From: Cristatella mucedo | Lineage: Eukaryota; Bryozoa; Phylactolaemata; Cristatellidae | DNA: 64,000 nt | NCBI GenBank assembly: GCA_009760855.2 | Contig: WPIO01000007.1 | Location: 738,501-802,500 of the forward strand | Reading direction: 5' to 3' | Shown here: piece by piece, positions 22,983 through 33,800 of the stretch | How the letters are laid out: each line of letters starts with the position of its first letter | Position numbering within the stretch: position 1 is the first letter of the stretch | Program-made: the position numbers and the translations under genes | The notes under the pieces: generated by a model | Seen by the model: the letters and a program-made list of their open reading frames with translations, nothing else | Told to the model about the DNA's origin: nothing | Databases searched by the model: none

Positions 22983-23148
22983 ACCTATCAGACCTACTTC
23001 CCCACTAGGCCAGGCATACTGCTAACAACTTTTCTGAATCGAATATGTAGCTATACCTCGAGAGAACCTCAAATCCATTGGAAAACGTGCCTTCAGTTGG
23101 TACAGACTGACGACACAATACTGTATGTTCCCTTCCGACTTGATGTAT
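22983..23148 (+). mobile_element. L2-like LINE, continuation after the nested SINE
   Basis: Resumes with TACCTATCAGACCTACTTCC and continues CACTAGGCCAGGCA...CGAGAGAACCTCAAATCCATTGG and GACTGACGACACAAT, the remainder of the ORF2 C-terminal block. The 3' UTR is missing. Confidence 0.8.
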
Positions 23149-23797
23149 ATATACACAAGTGCTTTAGTTGCATAGTCGCCCCTCACAACTTCGTGCTTCG
23201 ACTTTTACTGCTTCACTCTATCGCGTTTTTTTCCAAATATATTCACTAAAAGGTTAATCGAGATAGCTAAAATGATACAGCCGTCTTGGTTGTCTGAGCC
23301 AATGATACACTCGTGCATTAAAATTAAAATTGCTGTACGTATGGACTGCAAGGCAATTTATTTAAGCACCCCTGCATATCCTTCAACGCCGGTTGCAGCC
23401 GATCGACCATTCCCTGTGTTTGGGCAAACACGTTTTTTCCAAAAAAAATCGGGCGTTGTGAAACCAAGCTAATTATAGCATGCTGTTCACTGATTGGCTA
23501 TCCAAGTCTTATGAAATGTAAAGTAATAATATGATATTTGTAACATAAAATGTCTTATTTTCTCTTATTTGTCTAATGTATTGGTTAATACGAGTGTGAT
23601 GGTGGCTAAATGTGAGCTATTTCATGTCCAGTGGGCTCAGGTAATGTTAAAAACCGTATTTAGAGGGTCGTGAACAGGTTTTCTAGGCTCTGAATACGAA
23701 AAATTTTCATTTATAACAAAACAATTCTGCTTCGCAGAAATTTACTAATCGTGGTAGAGTCTGGAACTGATTAACCACGATAAACTAGTGACGACTG

Positions 23798-23798
<1 letters not shown>
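23149..23798. other. No recognisable feature
   Basis: AT-rich sequence without a supported gene or repeat. Confidence 0.5.
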
Positions 23799-23887
<89 letters not shown>

Positions 23888-23952
23888 CGTGCACGCGTGC
23901 GTGTGTGTTGGGTGTGTGTGTGTGTGTGCGCGTGCACGTGTGTGCGTGCGTG
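23799..23952. repeat. (GT)n microsatellite with degenerate right part
   Basis: Pure GT to about 23885, then GTGCACGCGTGCGTG-type variants. Derived open frames are artefacts. Confidence 0.97.
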
Positions 23953-24149
23953 TGAACTCACGTTCACTTTTATATGTAAATACCTGTCCATGTGTGCCTG
24001 TGTACGTATGTATGTGTGAGTGCTACTGTATGTTTTTCTGCCTATTTGTTTGTTTTCGTGTGCCTGTTTGTCCTGAGTGTAGGTTTGTTGTGGTCAGCTA
24101 CAACACCACTACCAACACCAAGCTAAGCCACATTCCAGGATACAGCAAT

Positions 24150-24448
24150 GCCTCGACTTCAAAAGATTTAAAAAGAAGCTAAAATGCACCTGTTTCTCAC
24201 AACATTAGGTGAGTCATTGTGATATTTTGTTTGTGTGCTTATGCACACTGACACTGTGCATGCTACCGCTAAGAATATTTTACATGCTGATACAGTGCAT
24301 GTCACATCCAACCCAGCTATTCTTGTTGATATTGTGCATATTACTACTCACCATTGATCAAGCTTCCTTTAATGTAAAGTGCATAGAAAGAGATCAAGTT
24401 CTCAGAGGTCACTGTACAAATCTACAATTATTATTATTAATATCATTA
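24150..24448 (+). mobile_element. L2-like LINE, 3' fragment
   Basis: Plus-strand: GATTTAAAAAGAAGCTAAAATGCACCTGTTT, GCACACTGACACTGTGCATG, TTGATCAAGCTTCCTTTAATGTAAAGTGCA, AGATCAAGTTCTCAGAGGTC and an (ATT)n tail. Confidence 0.85.
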
Positions 24449-25059
24449 TAGAAACGTAATGAATTCTCCACGGGTGCTATGCAAATTTATTACCATTATT
24501 ATGATTGTAAGCAGCCCAAAGATCCTCGGGATTAACGATCAGATAAACAAAACAAACGTGTGAGCTGCTAAGGATGTTAACTCTCCTCGTCGTTGCAGCC
24601 GTTGCCCTCGATGTCCTCAGATGGCACCGTGAAACGTTGGAGAGCTAAATCAGCTAGATTATGACTGATAACTATTATTTGTAGCTCCTGAATTTTAATG
24701 TCTCTAAAGAATTAATCATGTGATAATCTATGGCCGAGGCCGCATAAAAGCCGACGCCATGTTGGGTCGTGTTTCCGGATTCGGTATTCGCATTTGAGCT
24801 AATTCGAGCTGTGGACCATGGAGCCGGCGGTGTGCATCATGGCTTCTATTGAATACTTGTAACCACCCACTGCTTTCAAATAGACATGTCTACGTTATGG
24901 ATACGGACTTGTAATATTATTGTATGAGCGCCCTTCGTCGCTGCCTCGTTCCTGCTATGGTCGGCATACCTGCGTGCATCGGTGCGGTGCCTGCGATTCG
25001 CTAACCGTGATACCGAGGCTCGGGGCGTCGCCAGTATTCGTTGTACGTCGACCGAGTAT
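24449..25059. other. No recognisable feature
   Basis: No gene supported. The sequence near 24740-24850 (GCCGCATAAAAGCCGACG with two downstream ATGs) looks superficially promoter-like, but there is no exon to support it. Confidence 0.45.
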
Positions 25060-25175
25060 TTGTTTTGTCTGTAGTACATGACAGCAGCAGATCTATGCAA
25101 CCCATAATTAGAACAATGGGGATTGGGTCCAGAGGACCAGTAGTCTTCCTAGAGTAGGATACCAACTTCAAGATG
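25060..25175 (-). mobile_element. L2-like LINE, RT N-terminal fragment
   Basis: The minus-strand frame reads SYSRKTTGPLDPIPIVLIMG and CIDLLLSCTTDKTNT. This matches TSPLDPSPTALLLRCIDLLL and the following residues in the long copy at 63040-63160, and the common S-x-SLDPIPTxLLK start of the RT in CR1/L2-group elements. It is isolated from any other part of a LINE. Confidence 0.65.
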
Positions 25176-25898
25176 ATCGAGTGTGTCCATAGAGTCAACA
25201 TATAATTAGTAGACAGGGGGACTTTCGGCTTGACATCCAAGAAACACTATGTAAGGTGCCAGTCAACTAAAAAGCATACTTTTTAAATCTGTCAGATTAT
25301 GTCAATTCTTGGTGCCATTGGTGGCTCCCTAATTATAATACAAGCAATGGTAGCGAGATACGTAATAATTTATAGTTTAGTCTGTATGAACTGGACATCT
25401 GTGATAGTCAGACGGGTGTTATGGGGCTTCGAATCAGGCAGTCGCACTTTGGACTTTGAGCCAGACAACCGCTCGGCACTAGAGCTATAGCTGTACGGGT
25501 GTGACCATTTATGGCTTCGGAATAGACGGATCAGCGAGAATGACATAGCCTCATTTTTATTAAGGTATGAATGCTCTTTATTGCTAAAATGAGCTCTATT
25601 CTAATCAAATTGGGAGTCTGGGGTCCTCTTGACGAAGTCCTTCACCTTCGAGGTAGTTGGGTGTAAAGACTTTTCCCACTAGATTTTGGGAGCTCAAAGC
25701 ATTATTTATGCGTAGTCGTTAGTTCTGCGATTACCCTCAGCGAATATCTTGTGCTTTAAGTGTCTTTTTTTCACAATGTCTTCAAATCAGGGATCAAGCT
25801 GCCTGATGCTGATACCTCGATACAGCCAGTGACCCTAGCACTAGGCTTGTCGGTCCGCTCAAGAGATTGCTTGGTTTTCGCCATCGTATTGGGTTTCT
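25176..25898. other. No recognisable feature
   Basis: A 63-codon frame at 25299-25490 has nothing identifiable. Confidence 0.5.
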
Positions 25899-26077
25899 TG
25901 TGAGTCGTAATGGCTCACTAAGTAAGGCGGTTGCTTTTAACGACCTCGGCAACGAGGTCGTGGGTTCGAATCCTGTGGTGAGCGATCCTTTATCGCCACT
26001 GCAAGCGGTGGTGATAGCCATAAAGGTTCTTCTGTCGCTATACAAAAAGAGGCCGTTAAATCAGCTAGTATTTTTTT
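25899..26077 (+). mobile_element. SINE-B, best-preserved copy
   Basis: The tRNA-like head reads TGAGTCGTAATGGCTCACTA then AGTAAGGCGGTTGC. It can be folded as an anticodon arm GGTTG-CTTTTAA-CGACC, a hairpin GACCTCG-GCAA-CGAGGTC, and box B GGGTTCGAATCC. The tRNA-unrelated body (CACTGCAAGCGGTGGTGATA, CGCTATACAAAAAGAGGCCG) ends in TCAGCTAGTATTTTTTT. RNA polymerase III internal promoters are expected at the two boxes. Confidence 0.92.
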
Positions 26078-26274
26078 CACCTATATATACCAGAAGAGAA
26101 GGACGTGAGCTCCTTTCCTTGATCGACAGGCATCTCTTGAACTGCCCTTTGACTTTCTCTGCTGCTTGCCACAAGGTTACCAATGCATAAATAGCCGATA
26201 GCTCGAGCTGAACGTAAAGGCCAGGGTGTAAATAAACGCTGCAAATAAACTGATGCAGTTAAGGATGGACGTCG

Positions 26275-26411
26275 GCCATGGTTTGGCTGAAGGGTAAGGT
26301 GCTCCCCTTTAACGAAGGAGGCCCAGGGCTCGAGCTCTGCGGCATACGTAAAGCGATTGGATGAAGATACAGTTCACCTCGGGCGCTATACAAGTGCTAA
26401 TAAATTATATT
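26275..26411 (+). mobile_element. SINE-A
   Basis: Plus-strand: GGTTTGGCTGAAGGGTAAGG, box B GGGCTCGAGCTC, then GTAAAGCGATTGGATGAAGA and GGGCGCTATACAAGTGCTAA. Diverged from the other copies. Confidence 0.8.
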
Positions 26412-26769
26412 GTCCACATACAAAAGAAACGATACATTGAAATTCGGAGTGGCCCTCGGCAAGGGCTTATGAAGGATTAGAGGAGGGCCAGGCTTAAGTC
26501 CTAAATTAATAGGTCTGACTGTAGGGGCAGCGACGGGCTGCAGCAGCCAATCGAGCCACCGATCCCTTCTGCAGGAACGCTTTCGTTTAGCCCTCGCTCC
26601 CTCGGAAGCCTCTTCTGGGGATGCAGGGCCCCACAGTCTCCGGGGCTGTTAACATTCAGCCGAGCCGATCCAGGTTGCTATTGAACTTTCAGCTGTCCCA
26701 TTGCTGCAGCGACCACTGTTGCAAAACGCGAGAGAAGCTGTTGGTTTAGGGCGGTGACTTTATAATAGT
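26412..26769. other. No recognisable feature
   Basis: Unique-looking, moderately GC-rich sequence. Confidence 0.5.
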
Positions 26770-26840
26770 AATCATAATAACAATAAAAATACATTTGTAT
26801 AGCACCGTCAGAGAACTAAATCTCGACAGATGCTGTATAG
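26770..26840 (-). mobile_element. LINE/SINE-A shared 3' tail fragment
   Basis: Left-to-right it reads AATAACAATAAAAATACATTTGTATAGCACCGTCAGAGAACTAAATCTCGACAG. This is the shared LINE/SINE tail on the minus strand, too short to decide which element it came from. Confidence 0.65.
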
Positions 26841-26890
26841 AAAGCGTTACCAAAAGATTAATGGTAACGCCAAAAGGCAGCAGGCACAGA

Positions 26891-27037
26891 GTAAAAATAT
26901 AATTTATTTGTATAGCGCCCCAAGAGAACTTAATCTCTATTCAGGCGCTTCACATATGCCTCCGGTCTCGAGCCCACGACCTCAGCCAGACAATGGTCGG
27001 GGCGAGCACCTTAACCGCTGGACCAAACCAGCTCGGC
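26891..27037 (-). mobile_element. SINE-A, full unit
   Basis: Minus-strand SINE with tail AATATAATTTATTTGTATAG at left and head complement GGACCAAACCAGCTCGG at right. Nearly the same as 21766-21920, so one of the younger copies. Confidence 0.92.
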
Positions 27038-27414
27038 GTAAGCAGGTAGCAGTAGCAGAGTAGCAAAGTACATAACGAAGACGAATCACAAAACCCCACC
27101 AAATGCTGCAATAAGCAGGTGCGTTGTAAGCTTCTTTTGGGGGATTGTCAGGTAGCAAGCCTTCGGCGAGTAGATGTAAAGTTTTTTCCCATGACGAGAT
27201 CTAACTTTCGGCTAGACGGGGTTATAAAGACTGCTCGACCCGAGAGCATTTCAAGTGCACCTTCAGGGTCGGTTTCGGGCGGAGACTTTTGCTACCTTGT
27301 AAATGAGGAAATCCTATTTCTAGAGTCACAAAAGACGTACTTCCTATAAAATAAGTAGTAAGAGGCCTGTGGAGCAGGGTTGTAGCCTTCGAGGCACAGC
27401 TACAGGCTTTGAAT

Positions 27415-27567
27415 CTTGGTTCAGAAGGCAGGGAGCTGGCTGTTCACGACCCAGGTCGTGGGTTTGAGTCCTGCAAAAGGCGATCTTTAATTGATCACTG
27501 CAAGCAGCAGCGATGTTCTTTAAGGCTATTCTGTCGCTATACAAACGAGGCTATTGAGTCAGCTAAC
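27415..27567 (+). mobile_element. SINE-B
   Basis: Box B GTGGGTTTGAGTCC, then GCGATCTTTAATTGATCACT, GCAAGCAGCAGCGATGTTCT, TGTCGCTATACAAACGAGGC and GAGTCAGCTAACC. The head upstream of box B is diverged. Confidence 0.82.
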
Positions 27568-28139
27568 CTATAATATTGAAATAGCATGTTCCTAGTTAGA
27601 CCGGCTTGCCTTAAAAATAGAGGCTTCCTGGTGGGATTGCTTTTGGCATCGAGTTTCTCAATCAAAATAATCGCAAATAATCTGACGAAGGTGCTGTGGC
27701 GTCGTCTGAACTGAAGTTCTTTACAACAAATTACAGTGGCCCTAATTAACTGATGCAAGTCCTCGCCGACGCATAGCAGATACCAATGGATCTAGTCCAC
27801 GAAGCTCGGCTAACCAGTCGTAGAAGCAGCACTGTTGCACCCAGTTACGGCTGCAAAAGCAGACCCTATCGGCAATCCAGAACACTCGCACCTTAATAGC
27901 AAGTACAGATCCTCTACGCAGAGAATTTCACTCTACAGCCGATGAGGGCCACATCTGAATAATTTGAAGCACAAAGTCCAGCTCACAGAGCATCACCTCA
28001 GATGACCTTTACACGGTCTTAAAACTAGGGATGCCTACCACGACCTGAAGGGTAAGCAGCGCTGCTATGGGCACGGAAGAGCCGGATATGAGCCGCCATC
28101 ACTGAACTAACCTGCTGAGCTCGGCTGCTGCTGCTGCTG
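27568..28139. other. No recognisable feature
   Basis: No supported gene; a (CTG)n run of four to five units lies near 28123-28140. Confidence 0.5.
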
Positions 28140-28448
28140 CTCTGCCTGAACTGTACTGCCAAGCTAATCCATTCAGTCATGATATTCCGTTCAGACTTCA
28201 GTCAGCTTACACCGGAGGTCTTCTTACCTGTGCCATAAGAAACTTACAGTAGGAGCAAAACTCAGCAGCCAGGCATGTCTGTCGTGACCGTGACAGTTGC
28301 CACATTACACAACTTCTCAGTCCCTAACCATGTTTTTCTTGCTGTCTATTGCGCATGCTATCACTAATAATTCGATCGTGCTTTATTTTCAGCAAATTTA
28401 ACGTGCCTCGGGTGCTATATCAAGTTTATTATTATTATTATTATCGAT
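28140..28448 (+). mobile_element. L2-like LINE with internal deletion
   Basis: Starts in the ORF2 C-terminal block (AAACTCAGCAGCCAGGCATG, TTGCCACATTACACAACTTC) and jumps at about 28320 to the late 3' UTR (CTAACCATGTTTTTCTTGCT, TTCGATCGTGCTTTATTTTC) and the ATT tail. Roughly 500 bp present in other copies are missing at the jump. Confidence 0.82.
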
Positions 28449-28539
28449 CTCCTTGGCTAACATTAATATTAATCAGCTTATTGACTTTATCCTGACAAGA
28501 ATTGTCTAAGTACCACAGCTATTCTGAAGCTAGTCTTTT

Positions 28540-28872
28540 AGCTATATCTTTGTACAGCTATACATCTAATAGAGCCAAAATCCTTTGGAGAACGTGCCTC
28601 CTATTCGTACGCTCCTAAAGTTAGAAACTCACTCATTGACTGACGCCACCACATTCCCCGACTTGACAATATTTTAAAAGACGCCAAAGTTATTCGTTCT
28701 TCAAAGCATTTGGTCCATCGGCGAGATTTATCTGTCCTGGGTGCTTAAGTATGCTGACGCTGGGTAGATTACTGCTAATTAATAGACATGCTTCTCTTTT
28801 TAGCATACGTACTAGGTCTACAAAGAGATTCTATTGGGCGCTATAGAAAGGCTATTCGTCATTTTTATCATT
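28540..28872 (+). mobile_element. L2-like LINE, old 3' copy
   Basis: Plus-strand: CAAAATCCTTTGGAGAACGTGCC, TATTCGTACGCTCCTAAAGT, CATTCCCCGACTTGAC and GACGCTGGGTAGATTACTGC, ending TCTATTGGGCGCTATAGAAA and an AT-rich tail. Strongly diverged. Confidence 0.7.
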
Positions 28873-29783
28873 ATTTTACCGCTGATTATGTCCTATTCGG
28901 TTCCTAAGGATGGTAGCACAGGAGCCGCTAATATAACTTCATACATCCCATATAATACCTTTAGGACTGTCAGAATCTGGCTGAGTTATCCCGATACATT
29001 TTCTGCAACGATGTTTTAGAAGGACAGGGGACTCTTTCTGACCAGTAAGCTTTCGGCTAGCAGCTGCAGAGGTATTTTTCGAGAATCAATCTGCTGATTG
29101 GCCTAGCTGGCTGTACATGGCCTGCAGGGCGAGGAACCTTCTGGTCCAGCTCCGGTTGCTGCAAACGACAAGTACCGGTTTTTCAAAGATGAAGATTAAA
29201 AATTCTTCAGGGCAACGGTTCCTTTGGCGCGGAGGTTCGGACTCCTCATTATTTTAGATTGACAGAGGAGAGCCCTCTCCGCGCCGCTTCTTCGGAGCTC
29301 TTACTCGGAAGAATCTGTTTGCGCAGGAGGCTTGCCATTTATTTCTAAGCAAAGCTACTTTCTTCTTATGCGGATATGCTGTGTCGCCCAGCTGCGGTGT
29401 GGGGCAGCTTGAACGCGCTGCATCACCGTCAGACTCCGTAGCGGACCGCCGGAAAGCTTAAGCAGATGCTACTCGGGCATGGCTCGCGGCTGCCGTTCAT
29501 CGGTTCACTTCCGAGTAGCTCGATCCCTTTGCGATAGCGGACAGTGAATTTTAGGATTAGGAATTGTAAATATCGGACTTATTTTTTTTAATCAGCTCCG
29601 TACTCTGATAAGTATTGATGATATTCTGGTACTAGCCACTATAAGTCGCCAGAGTTTGCATCATTCAGCCCAGTCGTTCCAGGATATTTTGGCGCTGGCC
29701 TAGATTAAAACCGATTGAGCAATATATATTTTGCGTTTGCCTCTCGCCTGAAAGCAACGATAACGGTTACTGTCCTGTACTTG
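28873..29783. other. No recognisable feature
   Basis: No supported gene or repeat. GC content rises between 29090 and 29530 without a convincing exon. Confidence 0.5.
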
Positions 29784-29966
29784 GAGAGAGAGAGAGAGAG
29801 GGGAGAGAGAGAGAGGGGAGAGAGCGTGTAGAGAGAGAGAGAGAGAGAGAGAGAGAGGGCGGAGAGCATGCGAGCAATCCAAAATCTTAGCAATGTTATG
29901 TATCTGAAAGTATGCTGACTTGACTGCGAAGCTGATGTTATTGTAGAGAGCGAGAGAGAGAGAGAC

Positions 29967-30003
<37 letters not shown>

Positions 30004-30010
30004 AGGAGAT
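29784..30010. repeat. (GA)n tracts flanking a LINE sliver
   Basis: Two purine-rich GA microsatellite blocks (29784-29862 and 29945-30010). Between them, at 29866-29944 on the minus strand, is a piece of L2-like ORF2 reading FAVKSAYFQIHNIAKIL, the VKSAYFQLHNIAKI block. Ser/Leu-repeat frames over the GA blocks are artefacts. Confidence 0.9.
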
Positions 30011-30433
30011 ACAGGAGAGAGCCAAAAAGACTCCAGAGACTCGCTGGATTCAAAGTGCTACTCGAGAGGGGTAAACCAATTTTTTGACGGTTCAGGGGGC
30101 TCCTAAGACATACATGTCTAGATAATGCAAGTTTTCAAAAAGTGGAGGGCTATGATTTTTTTAAGAGGAGGATCGTATCTTCATACTTGCTATTGCTGTA
30201 ATTATTTGAGCAATTCTAAGGAGCTTCAGAGCGGCGCACTCATGGCGGCCGATTTTCCTCGTCTCGTCAGCCCCCGAGAGGAGACTCCGGGTTTTGATCA
30301 TGTTCACTTGTATTTTCCCCCCACAGCCTTCATCAGCGATCGATATCTACCTCGAAGCCACCACTCTTTTGAAGTTATCAGAATCACATCCCTGTCACTT
30401 TTCGTTACTTTTAGCGTCGAACTTGCTGCGGGC
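30011..30433. other. No recognisable feature
   Basis: A 126-codon plus-strand open frame (30125-30505) covers this stretch and runs into the LINE fragment. It has no recognisable domain. Confidence 0.4.
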
Positions 30434-30816
30434 ATTAATATAATAGTAAAATTAACAATAATGTATTTGCATAGGGCCCCGTCGGAGAACGTAATCTCTT
30501 TTTAGCTACTTTACAAGTACTGTAAAGGAAGCATGATCGCACGGTTAGTGGCAGCTTGCACAATTTCAACGAGCGAAACATAGGGCGACGTGCTCAGTAT
30601 CAACAAGTAAATGTGGTTAGTGGCAGCATGGACAGTGCCAGCACGCATAAGCACATTAACGGCAAATCACTAGGACTCACCAAATGCTGTCAAATACAGG
30701 TGCGTTTTAACCTTTTTCTTAAATGTTGTCAAGTCTGGAGATGTCTTTAAGTCAGTTTTGGAGTGAGCTCCAGGCTTTAGGAGCATACGAACTAAAGGGA
30801 CGGTGCTCCAGAAAAT
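30434..30816 (-). mobile_element. L2-like LINE, 3' fragment
   Basis: Minus-strand 3' UTR and last ORF2 codons: AACAATAATGTATTTGCATA at left, GTGGTTAGTGGCAGCATGGA, GAGCTCCAGGCTTTAGGAGC and ATACGAACTAAAGGGACGGT at right. Its left part carries an extra, partly duplicated stretch. Confidence 0.85.
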
Positions 30817-30830
30817 GTGTAGTTCTTACT

Positions 30831-30954
30831 TTGAATATCAAGCATGATATTACTCACCATTCAATTGCATTTCCCTTTGCAGCAAATGTAAAGCGCCTAG
30901 AGAGAGATTGAGTTATCTGAGGGCGCTTTATCAAGTGCATTATTATTATTATTA
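30831..30954 (+). mobile_element. L2-like LINE, 3' end only
   Basis: Plus-strand tail AAGCATGATATTACTCACCA, TTTGCAGCAAATGTAAAGCGCCTAGAGAG, GGGCGCTTTATCAAGTGCATTATTATT. It is oriented tail-outward relative to the minus-strand copy immediately to its left. Confidence 0.92.
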
Positions 30955-31190
30955 AAGTTCTTACGCTGACCCACAAGGCCCACCACGGCTTGGCTCCTTC
31001 ATACCTAGCTGAACTGCTGAATCAGTTTCAGCCTCCTCGCGCCCTCAGGTCCTATGTGGACAATAAATTAGCTGTCTCATTCCTCCGCTTAAGGACGTCA
31101 ACGTCAGTAAGGACCGCATGTCGCCTCGGGACACTGCGCTTGAGTGGGACTAACTACATAACTAGTTTGACCTTTGCCTAGGGTCTCCGG
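30955..31190 (+). mobile_element. Second CR1/L2-type LINE, C-terminal fragment
   Basis: From 30955 the plus strand reads KVLTLTHKAHHGLAPSYLAE followed by LLNQFQPPRALRSYVDNKLA. This is the typical ORF2 C-terminal pattern (KVLxLTYKALxGLAPxYL...LL...RxLRS) of the CR1/L2 group. The codons and following residues differ clearly from the main family here, so it is another lineage. No 3' tail is seen. A 91-codon frame follows at 31194-31469 without recognisable similarity. Confidence 0.7.
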
Positions 31191-33330
31191 TTCTTGAGCA
31201 ACAAGAAGGATTGTCATTGGATGCTCTTCAAGTGTTGGCTCGACATCTGGGCTTCGAATGCCAATGTGCCCTATCTCACTAGACAGACTATTCGTCGCTT
31301 TAGAAAAGCGGCGACGTCGCACTCCGAGTTTACGGCGAGCGACGGGCGCGATTGCACCATAGTAGGCCTTGGGCCGGCTAATTGCCAAGCTGAGCTGTGC
31401 ACTCAGTTTGACAAGCTGCATAAGAAGCCTCGGGCTAAACCTGCCAAGTTTTTCGCATCGCAAAAGTGAGGCACTGAACGCGATCCAGCCTATGCTCTCT
31501 AATAACTGAGCGAATCTGCGGGCCTTGCTTTCACAGCAGCAGCTTACTTTCCGATCGGTCGTCCCATCTTTCTGAAATCTCAGCTGGATACGCTGACGAG
31601 CGACCGATATGCAGCCGCAAAAGGGTTGATATTAAATGCTCATACTCAGTCGTTGCCGAGATCGGCACGTAAGCCGTCGTCGATCAGCCCTTCTTTCGGG
31701 TGGACGGGTGGACGCGACTGTCGGGGATATGGCGGCTGGCTAGTGAGCCCTTCTTGCCCGAGTTAATCGTACTGAATGATCATTCCAAAACTGCTTCTAT
31801 CTCGTCCTCAGCGTTCACGGACAGGGGTGTTTTTCTGCCTAGCAATTCTCTCGAGTCCCAAAAATAAGCCAGCCTGGTGGTACCTTGCCGTGTACATCCA
31901 ATCACGAGCACAGAGGGTGCTTCGAGCCGTGGCTCCCTTTTTGATATCCGAAAGCAGCAGCCACGAGCCTATCGGCCGGCCCCTCCCTCAGAATCAGGTT
32001 GCCGGCTGGCCCCTTCCATAGGTGCCGGTGGGCCGCCCCCCCCTCCGCGGCGGTCTGCTAGGCCACCCCACTAGCGCCAGCCTACCATACCCTGGGACCG
32101 GCCCAAGGGGCTCTAAACGCCAGCCGGATCGTCGATTCCCCACCCCCCCCCCCCCCCCCCCGTGCCACCCACTCTCCAGAGCCCGACGCTCGGTGGGCTA
32201 GCGGCGCCCACTCAGCCGCCTTGCAGCTGACACGCCAGTCCCTCGAGCCCCAAGCAGTCTTCAAGCCATGGCCAGATGACCATTGGCCGCGCTACAGCAG
32301 TCGCTAGCTTTCAGCACAGAACAGCCGCAGCGACGCAGGGCCGCAGTGACGGGTAGCAACCAAGGGCAGCAACGATGGGCCAGCGAACAGTCGAGCTCAG
32401 TAGGTGCCCAGCGAGCCGGCTCAATTCGTAATCGCTCGAGTGCCGTCTTTTGCAACAGCCCTACAACATGATTGTTCCTCGATTCCATTCGTCAGATAAG
32501 CAAAATACCTACTCCCATCGAGTTGATGGTAATAAAGAGCCCAGTTCTTGGCCAAGAGATAAGTAATCTCTCCAGTCATAGCCGATAAAGCAAAGTAGCG
32601 AGTAGAACAGCTCAAGTGGTGAAAATTATTGAACTAGTAGCTCGCTGTCCGGGGGTTGCTACTCAAGCCAGTAAGAAAAAGCAAAAAAATTAACGTTAGG
32701 TAGCATATTTCAATGTATTGTCCTTAGGTGCAAAGTACGATTTCTTAATTGAAAGACCTGCAATGTACAAAAGTAGCTCATGTTTTACAAGACTTTGCTT
32801 CTATGATGGGCAGCGATATTTTGAAAATTTCCAGTTTTTGCTGTTAGGCGCGGTTCGGACACAAATTAGTGAAAGTTATGTGGACCTAACGCCATCAAGT
32901 ACTGTCCATAGAAGTAAGACAATAAAAATACCTTAAACGAATCTTTTTATGTATGTTATAGCAAAGTCAGAGAAGAGTGAATCGTCATATTTGGTTGCAT
33001 TGGCATCCAGAGGTAGCTTGTACCCAGCGAAGTTTTTTGCAGCTTTGCGGATAAATTATCAAGACAAGAGCAAACATAGTACCCCATGAAAGCTTCTCTT
33101 AAGATGTGGAAGGCAACAAACCGTACATCGGCATCTCAGTCTAGGATCAAAACAACCTCTGGGCACCTCTTTTCACATGCAACCTCGAAAAGAATTCTTG
33201 AACGAAAGTTGAAAAATTGCACCGCGTTCGTTAGTAATTCTGTCGCACATTATTGGGCAATGTGTGGAATGGAACTTTTGATTTATGCTATTCTGGTATG
33301 CTTAAAGGCTGATGCAGCAGAAAAAAATCC
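31191..33330. other. No recognisable gene; GC-rich with C19 run
   Basis: GC-rich between 31900 and 32450, with a homopolymer of 19 C at 32143-32161. Open frames on both strands are short and composition-driven. The AT-rich part 32500-33300 contains an 82-codon frame (33086-33334) leading into the pseudogene at 33331; whether it belongs to it is unclear. Confidence 0.45.
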
Positions 33331-33800
33331 ATGAAGTATGCAATCCCAGGAATTTGGCGGGAGCCGATGGTCAACCAAATCAGCTGCTACTTCTGCATGA
33401 CGATCCTTCCAAAAGTGGACATAGCAAAAAAAGGGCGACTCCCATCACGTCTCCACACATTGCTTCCTCCATCGCTCCGGGGAAAAGCTGTTCTGAGCTC
33501 CTGGACCACTCTTCCGGAGCGGATCAGCAATCTTCGGGAAAGAGCAGAAAGCAAGGCAGCGAGGAAAATTTTGCAAATCCCGATTCCATGTTCACAGATC
33601 CGGCTACGAAGAGGAAGCTGTACATTGCCCAGCCACGAAGACCCCAACGATCTTATCAGATAACCAAGTCTTTTGCTGATATTCGGACGCCTAGGTTTGA
33701 GGAGTGGAATTTTCTGGATGAAAATGTGAAAGTAGCTGGTCAGAGAAAGTGTCGTCGACTTTCTCTAGTTTTTTTCACATGGCCAAGTGGTGACAGGTAG
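33331..33800 (+). pseudogene. N-terminal part of an uncharacterised multicopy animal protein family
   Basis: The plus strand carries, in alternating frames, the start of a family I remember from many invertebrate genomes as unnamed multicopy proteins. The frame from 33331 reads IWREPMVNQISCYFCMT, equivalent to the family's WREPxxHxxDCYFC. Another frame gives KKRATPITSPHIASSIAPGK (YPxIPSSIAPVPH block). The first frame returns with LPSHEDPNDLIR (xQxDLNDLIRDL). From about 33660 the other frame has ITKSFADIRT and EEWNFLDENVKVAGQRKCRR, ending FFTWPSGDR near 33800 (FFxRQDG block). At least two frameshifts are needed and similarity stops abruptly at about 33800, so it is a dead fragment. The biochemical function of the family is not known to me. 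A second copy lies at 36150-37178 on the other strand. Confidence 0.72.

Noticed and set aside
24740-24860. TATA-like CATAAAAG with downstream ATGs as a gene start
   Set aside because: No open frame or splice site follows and no similarity was found.
25899-25980. Possible functional tRNA gene (box A, box B, anticodon-like arm)
   Set aside because: The head continues into a conserved SINE body shared by at least four other loci and the acceptor stem does not pair properly, so it is a SINE promoter region.
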